The notes beneath the pieces are model-generated. The model saw only the letters and a program-made list of their open reading frames with translations. It searched no databases and was not told the DNA's origin. Shown here in pieces: positions 1-8,485 of a stretch of 21,826 nt of DNA (positions are counted from its first letter, which is position 1; each line of letters opens with the position of its first letter). The stretch is from contig JADJAH010000021.1 in assembly GCA_016704345.1 (NCBI GenBank), positions 1 through 21,826 of the forward strand, in the 5' to 3' direction. The position numbers were made by a program, and so were the translations under genes. The DNA is from Ignavibacteria bacterium. GTDB taxonomy: Bacteria > Bacteroidota > Ignavibacteria > Tepidaquicellales > Tepidaquicellaceae.

Positions 1-121
1 CTCAACAGTTCCAGATTGAACAAAACTCAGTTTCGCCTTTGTTGGTCTTCCCAGGCAAGCCTGCTGTGCCCAAAGGTCCGCAATTACTGATATATCCATA
101 AATCAGAATTATAGAAATTAA
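1..121. other. Left edge, no gene recognised
   Basis: No reading frame here matches a family I know on either strand. It lies downstream of the minus-strand acetyltransferase. A small palindrome (CAGGCAAGCCTG) lies at about 52-63 and resembles the GCAGGC-type palindromic pieces found again around 8550-8691. Confidence 0.4.
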
Positions 122-638
122 TCAGTATTGTTGTACTAATACTTCCAGAAGCATTTGAGTTGTTTGAATGTGTTTCAGTGATCTTAAAATCATAACTGCC
201 AATGGCTTTACCTGCCTTCTCACCAGAATCAGACTATTCTGTGATTTTCTTTCCAAACAAGTAGCCTACCAGACAGTCATTCTTCTTTGACAATTCAACA
301 CGTTGAAGTTCAGAAGCTCAAACCCGGTCTCCAATCCGTGAAACTTTCCAGCAGGTAGATTCGATCTAACTTGGCGTACATTTAACGATTCTATGTTGTG
401 ATGAGGAACATTGAATATAATCTTAAGTATCGGCAGGTTGCTCGACTGATACATGATATGATAAATATTTTCGGGTCATTCAGCTCTGCTCTGATTATAT
501 CTTCCTTATATGTTTCACTCACATATACATTTATGTCTTCCGCTTAAGCACTTCTGCCATGTGATTCGATAAATGATTGTTTTCCAATATCCGCCAATAA
601 CTGATAATCATCAGCTTTCCTTTCACAATAGAAGTCAT
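122..638 (-). CDS. GNAT family N-acetyltransferase (frameshifted)
   Basis: Probable acetyl-CoA-dependent N-acetyltransferase of about 172 residues. The reading starts at an ATG at 636-638 (MTSIV, then RKADDYQLLADIG in the next frame). It continues through SFIESHG, NVYVSETYKEDIIRAELNDP, IIFNVPHHNIESLNV and GLETGFELLNFN, and ends near a TGA at 122-124. The GLKLGFELL-type segment and the following W-K-E-N, then F-x-I-G-S-Y-D-F motif are the usual acetyl-CoA-binding and C-terminal parts of this GNAT group. At least four frame changes are needed, and one in-frame TAA at 544-546 sits where family members usually have Ser (TCA). It follows the isochorismatase-like gene by about 60 bp on the same strand, so the two may be co-transcribed. 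The substrate cannot be told. Confidence 0.7.
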
Positions 639-696
639 CCTTGCTGATTTATTTTCTGAAAGCAATTTTTCAATGTTTGCACTTTCTCAATATACG

Positions 697-1248
697 TTAT
701 GACAAAACTTTTGAATGCGTCATGTCGAAGAATCCTGGATCCACAGTGGAAATATTATTCATTAGAAACTCAATTGCCGGATAGGAGATAATGTTCCTGT
801 CTCTATGTCTCAAGTATTGAAGCGCTATTCTCACCAATTATTCCATTCTGCAAGATCACTGTTTTAAAGTTTCTTTCCACAGCTCCGTTATATGTAAACA
901 AAACACAATTTTTTCTGCCTCAAATCCAGAAACAATAACCAGCTCTGCTTTATTTTTTCGAAAAAGCAGAATGTTTTCAAGGTCTGTGTTCCAGAATGAA
1001 TTCGATTTCAGTTTGCTGATTTCCATGTCGCCTTCTTTTACTTTGATCTCCGGAATAATTTCTGATAACGATTTGTCCCTTTCGCTTTCACCTTCAACAT
1101 CCTTTACATGTACTATAAGCTGAGTCCTGCTTCTCCAAAGTTCTGCCACATAATTAATGTACTCACATGCTTTCTCAATTCCGTTTATTTCTTTGCGGTT
1201 ACTAAGAAATACTTTCTACATGTCAATGATCAGTAATGCTATTTTCAT
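697..1248 (-). CDS. Isochorismatase/cysteine hydrolase family protein (in-frame amber plus frameshifts)
   Basis: The reconstructed protein is about 184 residues, the normal size for this family, which uses a Cys/Asp/Lys triad on amide or vinyl-ether substrates. It opens MKIALLIIDM, the conserved first strand with the catalytic Asp, but the next codon is TAG (1216-1218) where the family has Gln (CAG). The frame then continues with KVFLSNRKEINGIEKACEY. The middle contains TQLIVHVKDVEGE and LVIVSGFEAEK. In members I recall, the catalytic Cys follows GFEAEK (EKCV); here that codon reads Ile. The C-terminal part (FTYNGAVERNFKTVILQNG, then NIISYPAIEFLMNN) is recovered only by shifting frame near 905 and again near 808. 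Stop TAA at 697-699. Neighbours are acetyltransferases on the same strand. Confidence 0.75.
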
Positions 1249-1317
1249 AAATCAGTTATTTGAATTATTATTAATGTTGTTTTCATATTCTTAATGTCAT
1301 GAGGATTCGACTGTGGA

Positions 1318-1818
1318 TCATACATTCTGCCTTAACTCGTATTCGATTTTGCTGTCTTCCAGATCTGCAAGTTTAACAAAGTTGAGTCGCTCAAGTTTTA
1401 TTGCTTTCGCGCTTTGCTGAGTCGTTCTTGCCCAAATACGTTTTAGCCCGATAATATTTATTCCGAAGTCTATGGCTAACAACATGGCGGAAGTCATATA
1501 ACCTTTCCCGCGGAATTGAGGTAATAAAACGCAGCCAAGTTCGCCTGTTCCTTTGTCAAGTCCGCGATAGTAGCCACAAGTCCCAACAATTTTATTGGTC
1601 AGATTGTCGGCAATGCCCCAATGAATTGTCTTACCATATAACAATAGTCATATTGATCCTATCGTGCATCTCTGTTGCCTGTTGCGATATGATTTGCCTG
1701 AACAGAATTATAAAACGAAAATTTCAATCAGGTCTTTGATATCTGCAGCAAGAATTTCCGCAGCGAGAAATTTGTCGCCGGAGATAGCCGGGAAAATTTC
1801 GTATGGAGGCAGATTCAT
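1318..1818 (-). CDS. GNAT acetyltransferase, RimJ/RimL-like (frameshifted)
   Basis: A GNAT enzyme of about 167 residues, of the type that acetylates ribosomal-protein N-termini or small amines; the substrate is unknown. The start is ATG at 1816-1818 (MNLPPYEIFPAISGDKFL). The intact part from about 1644 reads WGIADNLTNKIVGTCGYYRG, then GELGCVLLPQFRGKGYMTSA, and ends YELRQNV. The strand-4 V-x-L-P and the QFRGKGYM pyrophosphate-binding loop (family consensus Q/R-x-x-G-x-G/A) are clear. The missing link between EILAADIKDLIEI and YGKTIHWGI holds two or more indels at about 1630-1710. The C-terminal KAIKLERLNFVKLADLED lacks one Leu of the usual KLLERLGF motif. About 70 bp separate it from the isochorismatase-like gene downstream. 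Confidence 0.8.
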
Positions 1819-1967
1819 GTTGTCTTTGTTTGGATAAAGAAGAAAGTCTTCAATCAGTTTGCACGGTGAACAAATTCAATTCTTTCGTCTCCGCCAAGTC
1901 TTCCGTTTGGTTCATAATTGATTTGTCTAATCTTTGCAGAGCCGACTCAGCGAATGAAAGTGCGGAA

Positions 1968-2035
1968 CCGCAGAGTCCTCCTTTTTGTATAATGTTATGG
2001 TGGTGCAAAGTTGCAACACGGAGGAGACTCTGCGG
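1968..2035. repeat. Long imperfect inverted repeat, REP/transposon-end-like
   Basis: Arms CCGCAGAGTCCTCC (1968-1981) and GGAGGAGACTCTGCGG (2020-2035) pair over 14 bp with a 2-nt bulge. The intervening 38 nt contain a second inverted repeat, TGCAAAGTTGCA. A third, TGCGGAACCGCA, overlaps the first arm (about 1961-1972), so alternative folds compete. It lies in a gene-free stretch between two minus-strand genes. This shape is common for REP sequences and IS200/IS605-type ends, but no transposase gene is visible here, so the assignment is inference. Confidence 0.6.
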
Positions 2036-2067
2036 GGACGAAAAATCATCAAGCTGAATACTCAATG

Positions 2068-2094
2068 AACAAAAGCAATTTCGAAAAATTGTTT
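2068..2094 (-). terminator. Rho-independent terminator after the Ntn hydrolase gene
   Basis: On the minus strand the sequence CAATTTTTCGAAATTG forms a 6-bp stem closing a TTCG tetraloop, followed by CTTTTGTT. It sits about 15 bp past the TGA stop of the choloylglycine-hydrolase-like gene. The stem is AT-rich and the T tract is interrupted, so strength is uncertain. Confidence 0.5.
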
Positions 2095-2107
2095 CAGCAG
2101 CGAAAAG

Positions 2108-3173
2108 TCATAACCCCAAAAATGCAGACGGCTCTGATGTCTACAAAACTCGCTTGAAGTCTCGCCTGCATAAACTTCATTGTTAGGAAGATTCAGTTTC
2201 TTCACGGAACATTCTCGCTGGAAGCTCAGCTTACTGGGAAATCCACCACAGCACATTCCGGGTTGAGAACATTGTCAAAATAATAGATTAAGTTCTTATG
2301 ATCTGAAATAGTTCTCCATCTGGTCGAAGAAATGTTTGGCTCGCTTTCGGATGATATTCAGAACGGTACAAGACAGTTTCTGATTACGCTAAGCACTGCA
2401 GGAGTTGCAACTCTTATGTCGTCTGTCTGTGGAATTGCTCTGATGTAGTAAGTTGCTCTCACAAATCTGTCCGCCGCGCGGTTTTGTTCCGGAGCAGCAT
2501 GATAGTTCCCGGAATGTTGTTCCAGTAACTGCTGATAGCCAGTTGCTTGTCAAATATCGGAGAGTTTGTCATGGTGATATATTCCATTCCGTGATGAATG
2601 ACCAGCTTGCCGTCTATATATTCGAAAATTGCATTATCACCTGTCGCATCTGAAAGCGACAGATGAATGTTGCAAAGATATCAGTGCCGGGGATCTCAGA
2701 GAAACGACAGCGAATTCTTCTTTCTCCAAGCTCCTGACTGCTTCACTAACTGTTGCGAAAGTTATCCAATGCATACTGAAGCCAAAAGCAGAAACTGAAA
2801 TTCCTTTCTTCTCACCGTCCTTGACAAAGGCGTATAAGATGATTCAACCAGCCAGAGCAAATTCCCTACCAGTCCTTTTTTCATTCATACCATCTAGAAG
2901 ATGCAATATCCACAGAACTGGTTACAACGCTGCCGTATTTAGCTTTCCATTTTACGGAACCTGTACCGACTTCCCCGTTTCGCTCCATTCCTCGCGGCTT
3001 CCTAAGATTTGCCGGAATCTCCGTTTGCCAATCCATTGATCTTGCTGTAAGAATGGTTTTTTATTGGGCCCCTGGTAAACAACTCTCGTACAGGCTTTGC
3101 TTTGTTCTAATGTTACAAACAGAATGATTAATGTTAAAACGGCAATCAATGAACTTCTGTTAAATGGCTTCAT
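2108..3173 (-). CDS. Exported Ntn hydrolase, choloylglycine hydrolase/penicillin V acylase family (heavily frameshifted)
   Basis: Linear-amide C-N hydrolase of about 355 residues, the usual size. The first part is open: MKPFNRSSL, a hydrophobic segment (LIAVLTLIILFV), then QSKACTRVVYQGPN. This is a signal peptide whose cleavage after Ala27 would expose Cys28, the N-terminal nucleophile of the family. Later pieces in changing frames are recognisable: WIATS- and DGMNEKGLVGNLLW-like text near 2900-2830, the STVSEAVKEL-like region near 2750, LSLSDATGDNAIFEYIDGKL near 2660-2600, TNSPIFDKQLAISSY near 2560, and NLPNNEVYAGETSS near 2180. The last piece, SEPSAFLGL, ends at TGA 2108-2110. A good ribosome site (AGGAAAGGATAAGGCG) precedes the ATG. 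Substrate (bile salt, penicillin V, acyl-homoserine lactone or other amide) cannot be predicted. It is likely periplasmic or secreted. Confidence 0.8.
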
Positions 3174-3282
3174 CGCCTTATCCTTTCCTATTTTATTTAG
3201 ATTTTGTCAAATGAGATTAGACGATCTTTTGCAGCTCGTTGTGTCAGATCCGCGCTTGCATTTTGCAGCGCAGTCAAAGTAA

Positions 3283-3319
3283 CAAAAGAAAAAACAGTTG
3301 AAGTTCCAAGTGAACTTCC
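3283..3319 (-). terminator. Rho-independent terminator after the DUF3024 gene
   Basis: Minus strand: GAAGTTC and GAACTTC form a 7-bp stem around a short loop (GAAGTTCACTTGGAACTTC), followed by AACTGTTTTTTCTTTTG. It is positioned about 25 bp after the DUF3024 stop and before the ribosome site of the exported hydrolase, so the two genes are probably separate transcription units. Confidence 0.65.
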
Positions 3320-3341
3320 ACTTTGCAATTGGCATAGACAC

Positions 3342-3687
3342 TTATCCCCAAAAAGCAATGATACTCATCCTCTTCAACCAGTTTGGTAAAATCGCGAACT
3401 GATTTCACAGTTGGCTTAGGAGATTAGCTGTGCCATTTCAGGTCACCTCGCATCCAGAATACTTTCCATTTGTTTTCGACTTTACAAAAGTTGCCTTTGC
3501 TACAGGATACTCATGAATAATATTGGGGTCATTCCATTGTGGTCTTATCTCAAGTATTAAGATACTCTGACCTTCAATCTTGTAGCCTAAGTCCAATTTT
3601 TTCTAATCTCTTCGGGCGGTCTTTCCCTTGAAGGTAATTCTCCATTGCCTCGATTACATCTAATGTCTGTAAAGGGTCAAGTGCCAT
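3342..3687 (-). CDS. DUF3024 family protein (frameshifted)
   Basis: Small conserved protein of unknown function, about 115 residues, the usual family length. Pieces read in order: MALDPLQTLDVIEAMENYLQ, RPPEEI, LDLGYKIEGQSILILEIRPQ, WNDPNIIHEYPVAKATFVK, NKWKVFWMRGDLKWH, and PKPTVKSVRDFTKLVEEDEY. The IRPQW, the KATFVK and the W-K-V-F-W-x-R-x-D-L-K-W-H run are the family hallmarks as I know them. The end CFWG-stop is recovered by removing one T from a T5 run near 3351. A longer in-frame start at 3738 (MNPESTIKL) is possible; I prefer 3687 because family members begin close to LQTxDVIE. It lies downstream of the cyclase/ATPase regulator and has its own terminator. Confidence 0.75.
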
Positions 3688-3940
3688 TTTCAGTGAATTT
3701 AATTGTCTTACAAGCTTAATTGTGGATTCAGGGTTCATCCTGATGCATGCATTTCTTAAGAAATTCCCGGCGACATTTCACCTTAATGATACTGTGACCA
3801 TCATGACTGTATTCTTTCACTCCGAATATTTGAAGTCAACGTTATTCAAAACAATGCCGGGTTGTTAGCTGTGTGTAACAATGAAGATCCTGCCGCCATG
3901 GAAAAATGTATTGCACAACACATTTGAAAGGTGCAACATC
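3688..3940. other. Gap between regulator and DUF3024, possibly coding debris
   Basis: About 250 bp follow the regulator's stop. On the minus strand one frame reads FGVKEYSHDGHSIIKVKCRR, then EFLKKCMHQDEP. The next frame gives MNPESTIKLVRQLNSLK leading straight into the DUF3024 start. It could be an N-terminal extension of DUF3024, a short separate gene, or non-coding leader. I recognise no family. Confidence 0.3.
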
Positions 3941-6846
3941 TTAACCGTTAATCACCAGCTGACAAACTTCTTCGAGCGTCAGATTTTTTCCTTCCTCCCA
4001 ATACTTTCTGAACTCTTCAATACTTTGATGTTTGACTATCTTTGCAATAGTTTCATCTTTTCTTGCCTGGTAGTTTTTATCAAAAACACTCAATATTGTT
4101 TCCGTGATTTTTTTTCTGATGCGCTCAACAGTTTAACTGTTAATTCGTAATCTCCTTATTAAAGAATACATTTCCCAGGTTGTTCATGCATTCAACAATT
4201 CCGCTTTTGTCACCAATTGCTTTATAAGTAGCCAGGCTTTCTTTGTAAAATATCTCGCTTGTTCATAATCTTCCTGTGAGTATGATACATTCCCCAGGCA
4301 GTTCAAGGAAATAGCAATTCCTCTTTTGTTGCCAATTTCTTTTCTGATTGTCAGGCTTTCTTTAAAAAATTTCCTGGCCTGCTTATAATCTCCCTGCTTG
4401 CTTGTTGTAATTCGAGATTGGTCATGGAAACAGCAATAACATTTTTTGTCACCGATTTCTTTACCATATACAGGGCTGTCTTCAGAATATTTCCTGGCCT
4501 GCTCATAATCTCCTGATAGTTTGCTATATATGCCAGGTTGTTCAGGGAAACAGCAATTACTTTGTTGTCACCAATTTCCATACTGAAAGCCAGGCTTTCT
4601 TTATAATGTTCCTTGCCCTCTCATAATCTCCCTGATAGTATGCTATATTTCCCAGGCTGTTCATGGAAATCGCAATTCCTTTTTGTCACCAATTTCTTTA
4701 CTGATGACCAGGCTTTCTTCAGAATATTTCTTATCCTGCTCATAATCTCCTGATAGTATGCTATACTTCCCAGACTGTTCATTGCAGCAACAATTCCTTT
4801 CTTGTCACCAATTTCTTTACTGATGGCAAGGCTCTTCAGAATATTTCTTAGCTTTCTCATAATCCCCTGAGACCATTTAAAACACCAATCCAAAAAAGTA
4901 ATTTTCTTTCTAATGATCTGGTTAATGTACGGAACTTTGCAGAATATTTTTGATTAGCCTGATTCCTGTTGAATAATGTCCGGCTGTACTCCAGAATTCT
5001 CCAAGCGCTGTTGCAATAAGTCCTGCTTTTTCTATATTCTCATTATTTACAGACCAATCAATTGCAGCTATGAAGTTGTTATGATCTGCTTCAATCATTT
5101 TAAGCCGGAATTTTGCCTTCTCACTTCTCAGTTCCGGTTCCGCTTCTACAGACAACTCTAAGAAGTATTTCAGATGCCTCAAGAACATTCCATATCTGTC
5201 GGAAAGTTTTTCGATGCCGTATTGTTTTATTGATTCAAGCATCCTGTATCTTTCCTTTGATTCATCATAAATTATTACAGACTTTTCTGTCAGCTGACTT
5301 AGAAGGTCAAGTATCTCATTCTTGCTTAATGCTTCACCGGAACAAATCTCTTCAGCCGCTTCAAGCGTCCATCCTCCTGAAAATACTGAAAGTCTGCACC
5401 ACAATATTTTTCCTCTTCCGAAAGCAGATCATAGCTCCAGTCAATAAGAGCTCTCAATGTCTGCTGTCTCGGTAATGCTGTTCGCTTGCCTCCGGTCAGA
5501 AGACTGAATCTGTCATCAAGTCTCTCATATATTTTTCCACCGATAAGATCTTTGTCCTTGCAGCAGCAAGTTCTATCGCAAGCGGATTCCGTCAAGACGT
5601 GAACACACTTCTGCCAGCGCCGGAGCGTTTCCGTTATTACCCTGAACTCGGGATTTACTACGAGAGCTCTTTCGATGAATAATCTTACCGATTCATACTG
5701 AACTAACTGTTCGGGAGGGTTATTTGAATTTGGTTCAGGCATTGTGAGCGGCGGGATTCTGTACGTTTTTCACCTTTGCAGTTCAAAGCTTCGCGGCTTG
5801 TTGCAATGATCTTCAGCTTAGGACATGAAGAGAGAAGTCTTTCGGTAAGATCAGCAACGGGCATTAATTAACTGCTCGCAGTTATCAAGCAGAATTAAGA
5901 TTTCCTTTTCTTTGAGAAAATCAACCAACGTTTCTTCCGTTGTTTTCTTTGATTCTTCCTTAATGCCCAATGCTTCAATTACTGCTGCTATCAACAAGGC
6001 GGGATCATTCACGGCTGCCAGATCAACAAACCATACTCCACTCTCATATTCATCAATGACCTCAGCCGCAGTCTGAAGCGCAAGCCTTGTCTTTCCGGAT
6101 CCGCCGGATGATGCCAGTGTCACAAGCCGGTTCAGTTTCAGTATCTCCTTCACATGCTTCATCTCTTTTTCACGTCCGATAAAACTCGTGAGTTGAATAG
6201 GAAGATTATTCGGACGCGCATCGAGTGTTTCCAACGGAGGAAAGTCTTCACGAAGTCCGGCACCAATTACTTGATAAAGTCGAATTGGCAGAATGACATC
6301 CTTCAGTCTTCTTTCACCCAGGTTCCGGAATGAAATTTCATTGTTAAATTCGTGCTGATCAGATGATCCGGAGGGTGCATCCCGCCTTAGCGGGAATGAC
6401 AAACAATGAGAAGACAGGAGATTGTAACTATCATTTGAAATGAGTATCTGTCCGCCGCAAGCAGCAGACATAACTCTTGCAGCTCGTGCAAGTGTGATAT
6501 AACCCATATAATTTTTCCGCTCCATTCAGCATTTCCCGAATGAATGCCGATCCTTACTTTTATCACAGCTTCATCCCATTTCTCATTTGCAAGACTTTTC
6601 TGTATCTCAACAGCCGCTTTGACAGCATCTTCTGAACTCTGAAATGCACAGCAAAAAGCATCACCTACGTTGTGAAAGATGAAGCCATTGTTGGATTCGA
6701 TTTCATTTATCAGAATTGAATGATGTTTTTCCAGAGCAGCGGGGGAGAGTATCAGGAAATTCCTGAGAAAGCTTAGTACTTCCCTCGATGTCGGTGAAGA
6801 GGAATGTTACAATTCCCGATGGTATTATAATCTCGCGGTTGTTCAT
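3941..6846 (-). CDS. Fusion regulator: class III cyclase domain, NB-ARC-like ATPase, TPR array (frameshifted)
   Basis: One protein of about 968 residues after reconstruction. The start ATG at 6844-6846 gives MNNREIIIPSGIVTFLFTDI, then EGST, the first metal-binding Asp region of class III nucleotide cyclases. HNVGDAFCCAF supplies the second Asp and RIGIHSGNAEWSG the following strand. From about residue 200 comes LPIQLTSFIGREKEM, a Walker A ASSGGSGKTRLAL (near 6115) and a Walker B ILILLDNCEQL (near 5885). Next are a winged-helix/ARC-like part (RQQTLRALIDWSYDLLSEEE, 5460-5400) and a helical region to 4920. Six TPR units of about 40 residues (ISKEIGDKKGI, then SLNNLGNIAYYQ) follow, and the C-terminus reads YWEEGKNLTLEEVCQLVING-like text at 3941. 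At least ten indels break it. The architecture is that of AfsR/MalT-like sensors with a cyclase domain. No DNA-binding domain is seen, so signal output may be cyclic nucleotide or protein contact. Confidence 0.85.
4190..4880 (-). repeat. Six TPR-coding DNA repeats, about 119 bp each
   Basis: Near-identical blocks recur at about 4200, 4316, 4433, 4553, 4671 and 4790 on the plus strand, each with a TTGTCACCAATTTCTTT-like core, then CCAGGCTTTCTT, then CTCATAATCTCC. They encode the TPR array of the large regulator. The DNA-level similarity is higher than usual for TPRs, so units may have expanded recently or been collapsed or duplicated in assembly. Confidence 0.8.
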
Positions 6847-6884
6847 TAGAATCGGTCATAATTTAGTAATTGAGCATTGAACAT

Positions 6885-7012
6885 TCTCCCTCGTAATGAA
6901 TCTCATGATTCGTAGAAATGCTAACGCTCTTATGTGCGGTCTAATGTTCATTGAGTCGAACATATATTTTTTTCTCGTTTCCAATCAGGAGATTGGAGCG
7001 CGGGGTCAAAAG
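6885..7012. repeat. Nested-palindrome repeat, diverged copy A
   Basis: The left half CCCTCGTAATGAATCTCATGATTCG and right half CCAATCAGGAGATTGG, then AGCGCGGGGTCAAAA, match the ends of the units at 8300-8718, but the middle is longer (about 60 bp) and unrelated. It lies between the start of the cyclase/ATPase gene and the end of the SDR gene, both on the minus strand. Confidence 0.65.
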
Positions 7013-7054
7013 CATACAACCACTTGCGGTAACTAGCTGATTGTTGCACTTGTG

Positions 7055-7788
7055 CTATTTGGTTTCGTCTTTGTCATTATAGATTACCGGCATTTGCCCT
7101 TTCCACTTGTTCCACAGGTTGTCATTCAAAATAAGTTGTGTCATAAAGTGTGCTACATTTATACGGCTGGTTTTACCGGGATCAAAAATCGCACTTCTTG
7201 TTGGTGAACTGTGCAAAGAGTATCCTGTCACATTGTCATCGTTTATTAAATTGTCCGGACGAACAACCGTCCACTCAATCCAAGAATTTTTCTGTCCGAT
7301 GTTTACTCTTAAATAATCTGCCGCATTCTCATTGTCAGAGTGCGGCGGCAGTAATACTCTAAGTAGTCCGATCACAATTTTTTGTGCTGAAGAAACAGGC
7401 TCGTGTATGTCTCTGTTGCTGTTGCCTGTAGTATTCATCAGAATAAATTTGATTCGCTTTTCCGGAGAGTTTTTTGAACAGCTTCACAAAGCACCCTGAC
7501 TGTATCGGTTACAAGTTTTCTCGGCTTGCCAAATATGCCTTTCCATGTAAGATTGTGTCCGAGACAAGATGCCACGGCAGTGCAGTCTCTTACGTACTTG
7601 CACATTTCATCTACGCCGATCTCTGTGATGTTCCTTTTGATTATTGCTAATCTGTCATCATTGTTCCAATTGTCAGGAATGTTACCGGTTGATCGAACAA
7701 TTATTTTCACCTGTTGTCCTGAACTTAATAATTGTTCTACAAATAGTTTTCCGGTAGCTCCGCTTGCACCAACTACTAACGTCTTCAT
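7055..7788 (-). CDS. NAD(P)-binding atypical SDR/NmrA-like protein (one frameshift)
   Basis: About 244 residues. The N-terminus MKTLVVGASGATGKLFVEQL carries the Rossmann G-x-x-G-x-x-G motif of atypical (extended/NmrA-like) SDRs. The middle reads CTAVASCLGHNLTWKG, and the second half has WTVVRPDNLIND and TSRINVAHFM, typical of this group. The two halves are in different frames and join near 7440, where the first frame ends in KSESNLF-stop and the second continues (KFILMNTTGNSN). A single indel explains this. No classical Y-x-x-x-K is evident, as in many NmrA-like proteins, so it may bind NAD(P) without being a dehydrogenase. It starts 15 bp after the conserved hypothetical gene upstream, so the two are probably co-transcribed. 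Confidence 0.8.
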
Positions 7789-7803
7789 TTTTAATGCTAT
7801 GTT

Positions 7804-8211
7804 CTACTTTGCTTTCATCTTGTTTCCCCTTGCATCGTGAGTTACTTCTGCAAGACCAAGTGCTTCCATCAATGGCGGAATATACATTGCAAAGCGTCCG
7901 CGCAGTCCTTTCTTGAGCCCATACCAACCGCGGATAGGATTGCTCTCTGATCGCCCCCAGGCTTCAACTGTCCCTTCCTTTGCAGATTTCTGTTCGTCTG
8001 CACTTCCAAGTTCCATCCAGTCACCGTGCTTTTTCAGCATAGCATGAAGGTCGTCCAGGCAGCGCATGTCGTAATGCAAAACAGTCTTGCCAACAGTGCA
8101 AACCAAAACATCCTTGCCGTCTTTTTGATCAACATGCATTGTGTATTCGCTTGTCATTGGCGGTGTCTTCAGCACCATTGGTTTGTCCTTTGTCCCGATC
8201 TCGTAAGCCAT
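7804..8211 (-). CDS. Conserved hypothetical protein (possibly DUF6855)
   Basis: Intact 135-residue soluble protein without signal peptide or membrane segment. Key stretches are MAYEIGTKDKPMVLKTPPMT, VLVCTVGKTVLHYDMRCL, HGDWMELGSADEQK, AKEGTVEAWGRS and WYGLKKGLRGRFAMYIPPLM. I recognise this as a well-conserved small family of unknown function; from memory it is filed under DUF6855, which I cannot confirm. It is one of the few frames here without any break. It lies directly upstream of the SDR gene with a 15-bp gap. Confidence 0.75.
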   Translation of the reverse strand: MAYEIGTKDKPMVLKTPPMTSEYTMHVDQKDGKDVLVCTVGKTVLHYDMRCLDDLHAMLKKHGDWMELGSADEQKSAKEGTVEAWGRSESNPIRGWYGLKKGLRGRFAMYIPPLMEALGLAEVTHDARGNKMKAK

Positions 8212-8299
8212 AGTGTTTTAGGTTTTTGCTTTCAGATTGTTTATAATTTATCTGCAAATTTACTTAAATAAAACTTCTGTTAGCGGAATCATTTTGTCA

Positions 8300-8383
8300 A
8301 ACTTTACCCTTCGTTACATATCTTCTGATTAGTAACATAAGTTCTTTGCGTTCCGAATCGGGAGATTGAGAACGAGGGGCAAA
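8300..8383. repeat. Nested-palindrome repeat, full copy B
   Basis: The unit begins AAACTTTACCCTTCGTTACATATC and ends GGAGATTGAGAACGAGGGGC then AAA. Its right end is the reverse complement, with three mismatches over 23 bp, of the left end of copy D (TTTGCCCCTCGTTACGAATC then TCC). This gives a short element with inverted-repeat ends, no coding capacity, about 84 bp. Confidence 0.7.
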
Positions 8384-8395
8384 CTCGTTGATCAT

Positions 8396-8485
8396 TCTTT
8401 CCTCCTCGTTACGAATCTCCTGATTCGTAACGCAAGTTCTTTGCGCTCCCAATCAGGAGATTGTTGTGCCGCCGGCTCTTAAACA
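8396..8485. repeat. Nested-palindrome repeat, copy C with VOC-derived edge
   Basis: It contains the perfect 11-bp hairpin CGTTACGAATC-TCCT-GATTCGTAACG, then CAAGTTCTTTGCGCTC, then CCAATCAGGAGATTG. Instead of the usual GGAACGAGGGGCAAA right end it runs into TTGTGCCGCCGGCTCTTAAA. That edge is almost identical to the edge of the copy at 10522-10590, where it is part of a VOC gene. Confidence 0.75.

Noticed and set aside
1216..1218. Amber codon as recoding (pyrrolysine or stop reassignment)
   Set aside because: Many other breaks are indels or ochre stops, and the family has Gln here, so a C-to-T error or mutation is simpler.
2629..3039. Plus-strand open frame of 136 codons
   Set aside because: It is antisense to the choloylglycine-hydrolase-like gene and has no family-like text. 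The minus strand carries conserved motifs in the same place.
4351..4893. Separate small TPR proteins
   Set aside because: They are consecutive repeat units of one reading line broken by indels, continuous with the ATPase upstream and the YWEEGKNLTLEE tail downstream.
4976..5475. Plus-strand open frames of 61 and 120 codons
   Set aside because: They are antisense to the well-supported ATPase/TPR part of the large regulator.
7526..7840. Plus-strand open frame of 104 codons
   Set aside because: It runs antisense through the NAD(P)-binding protein start and has no recognisable family features.
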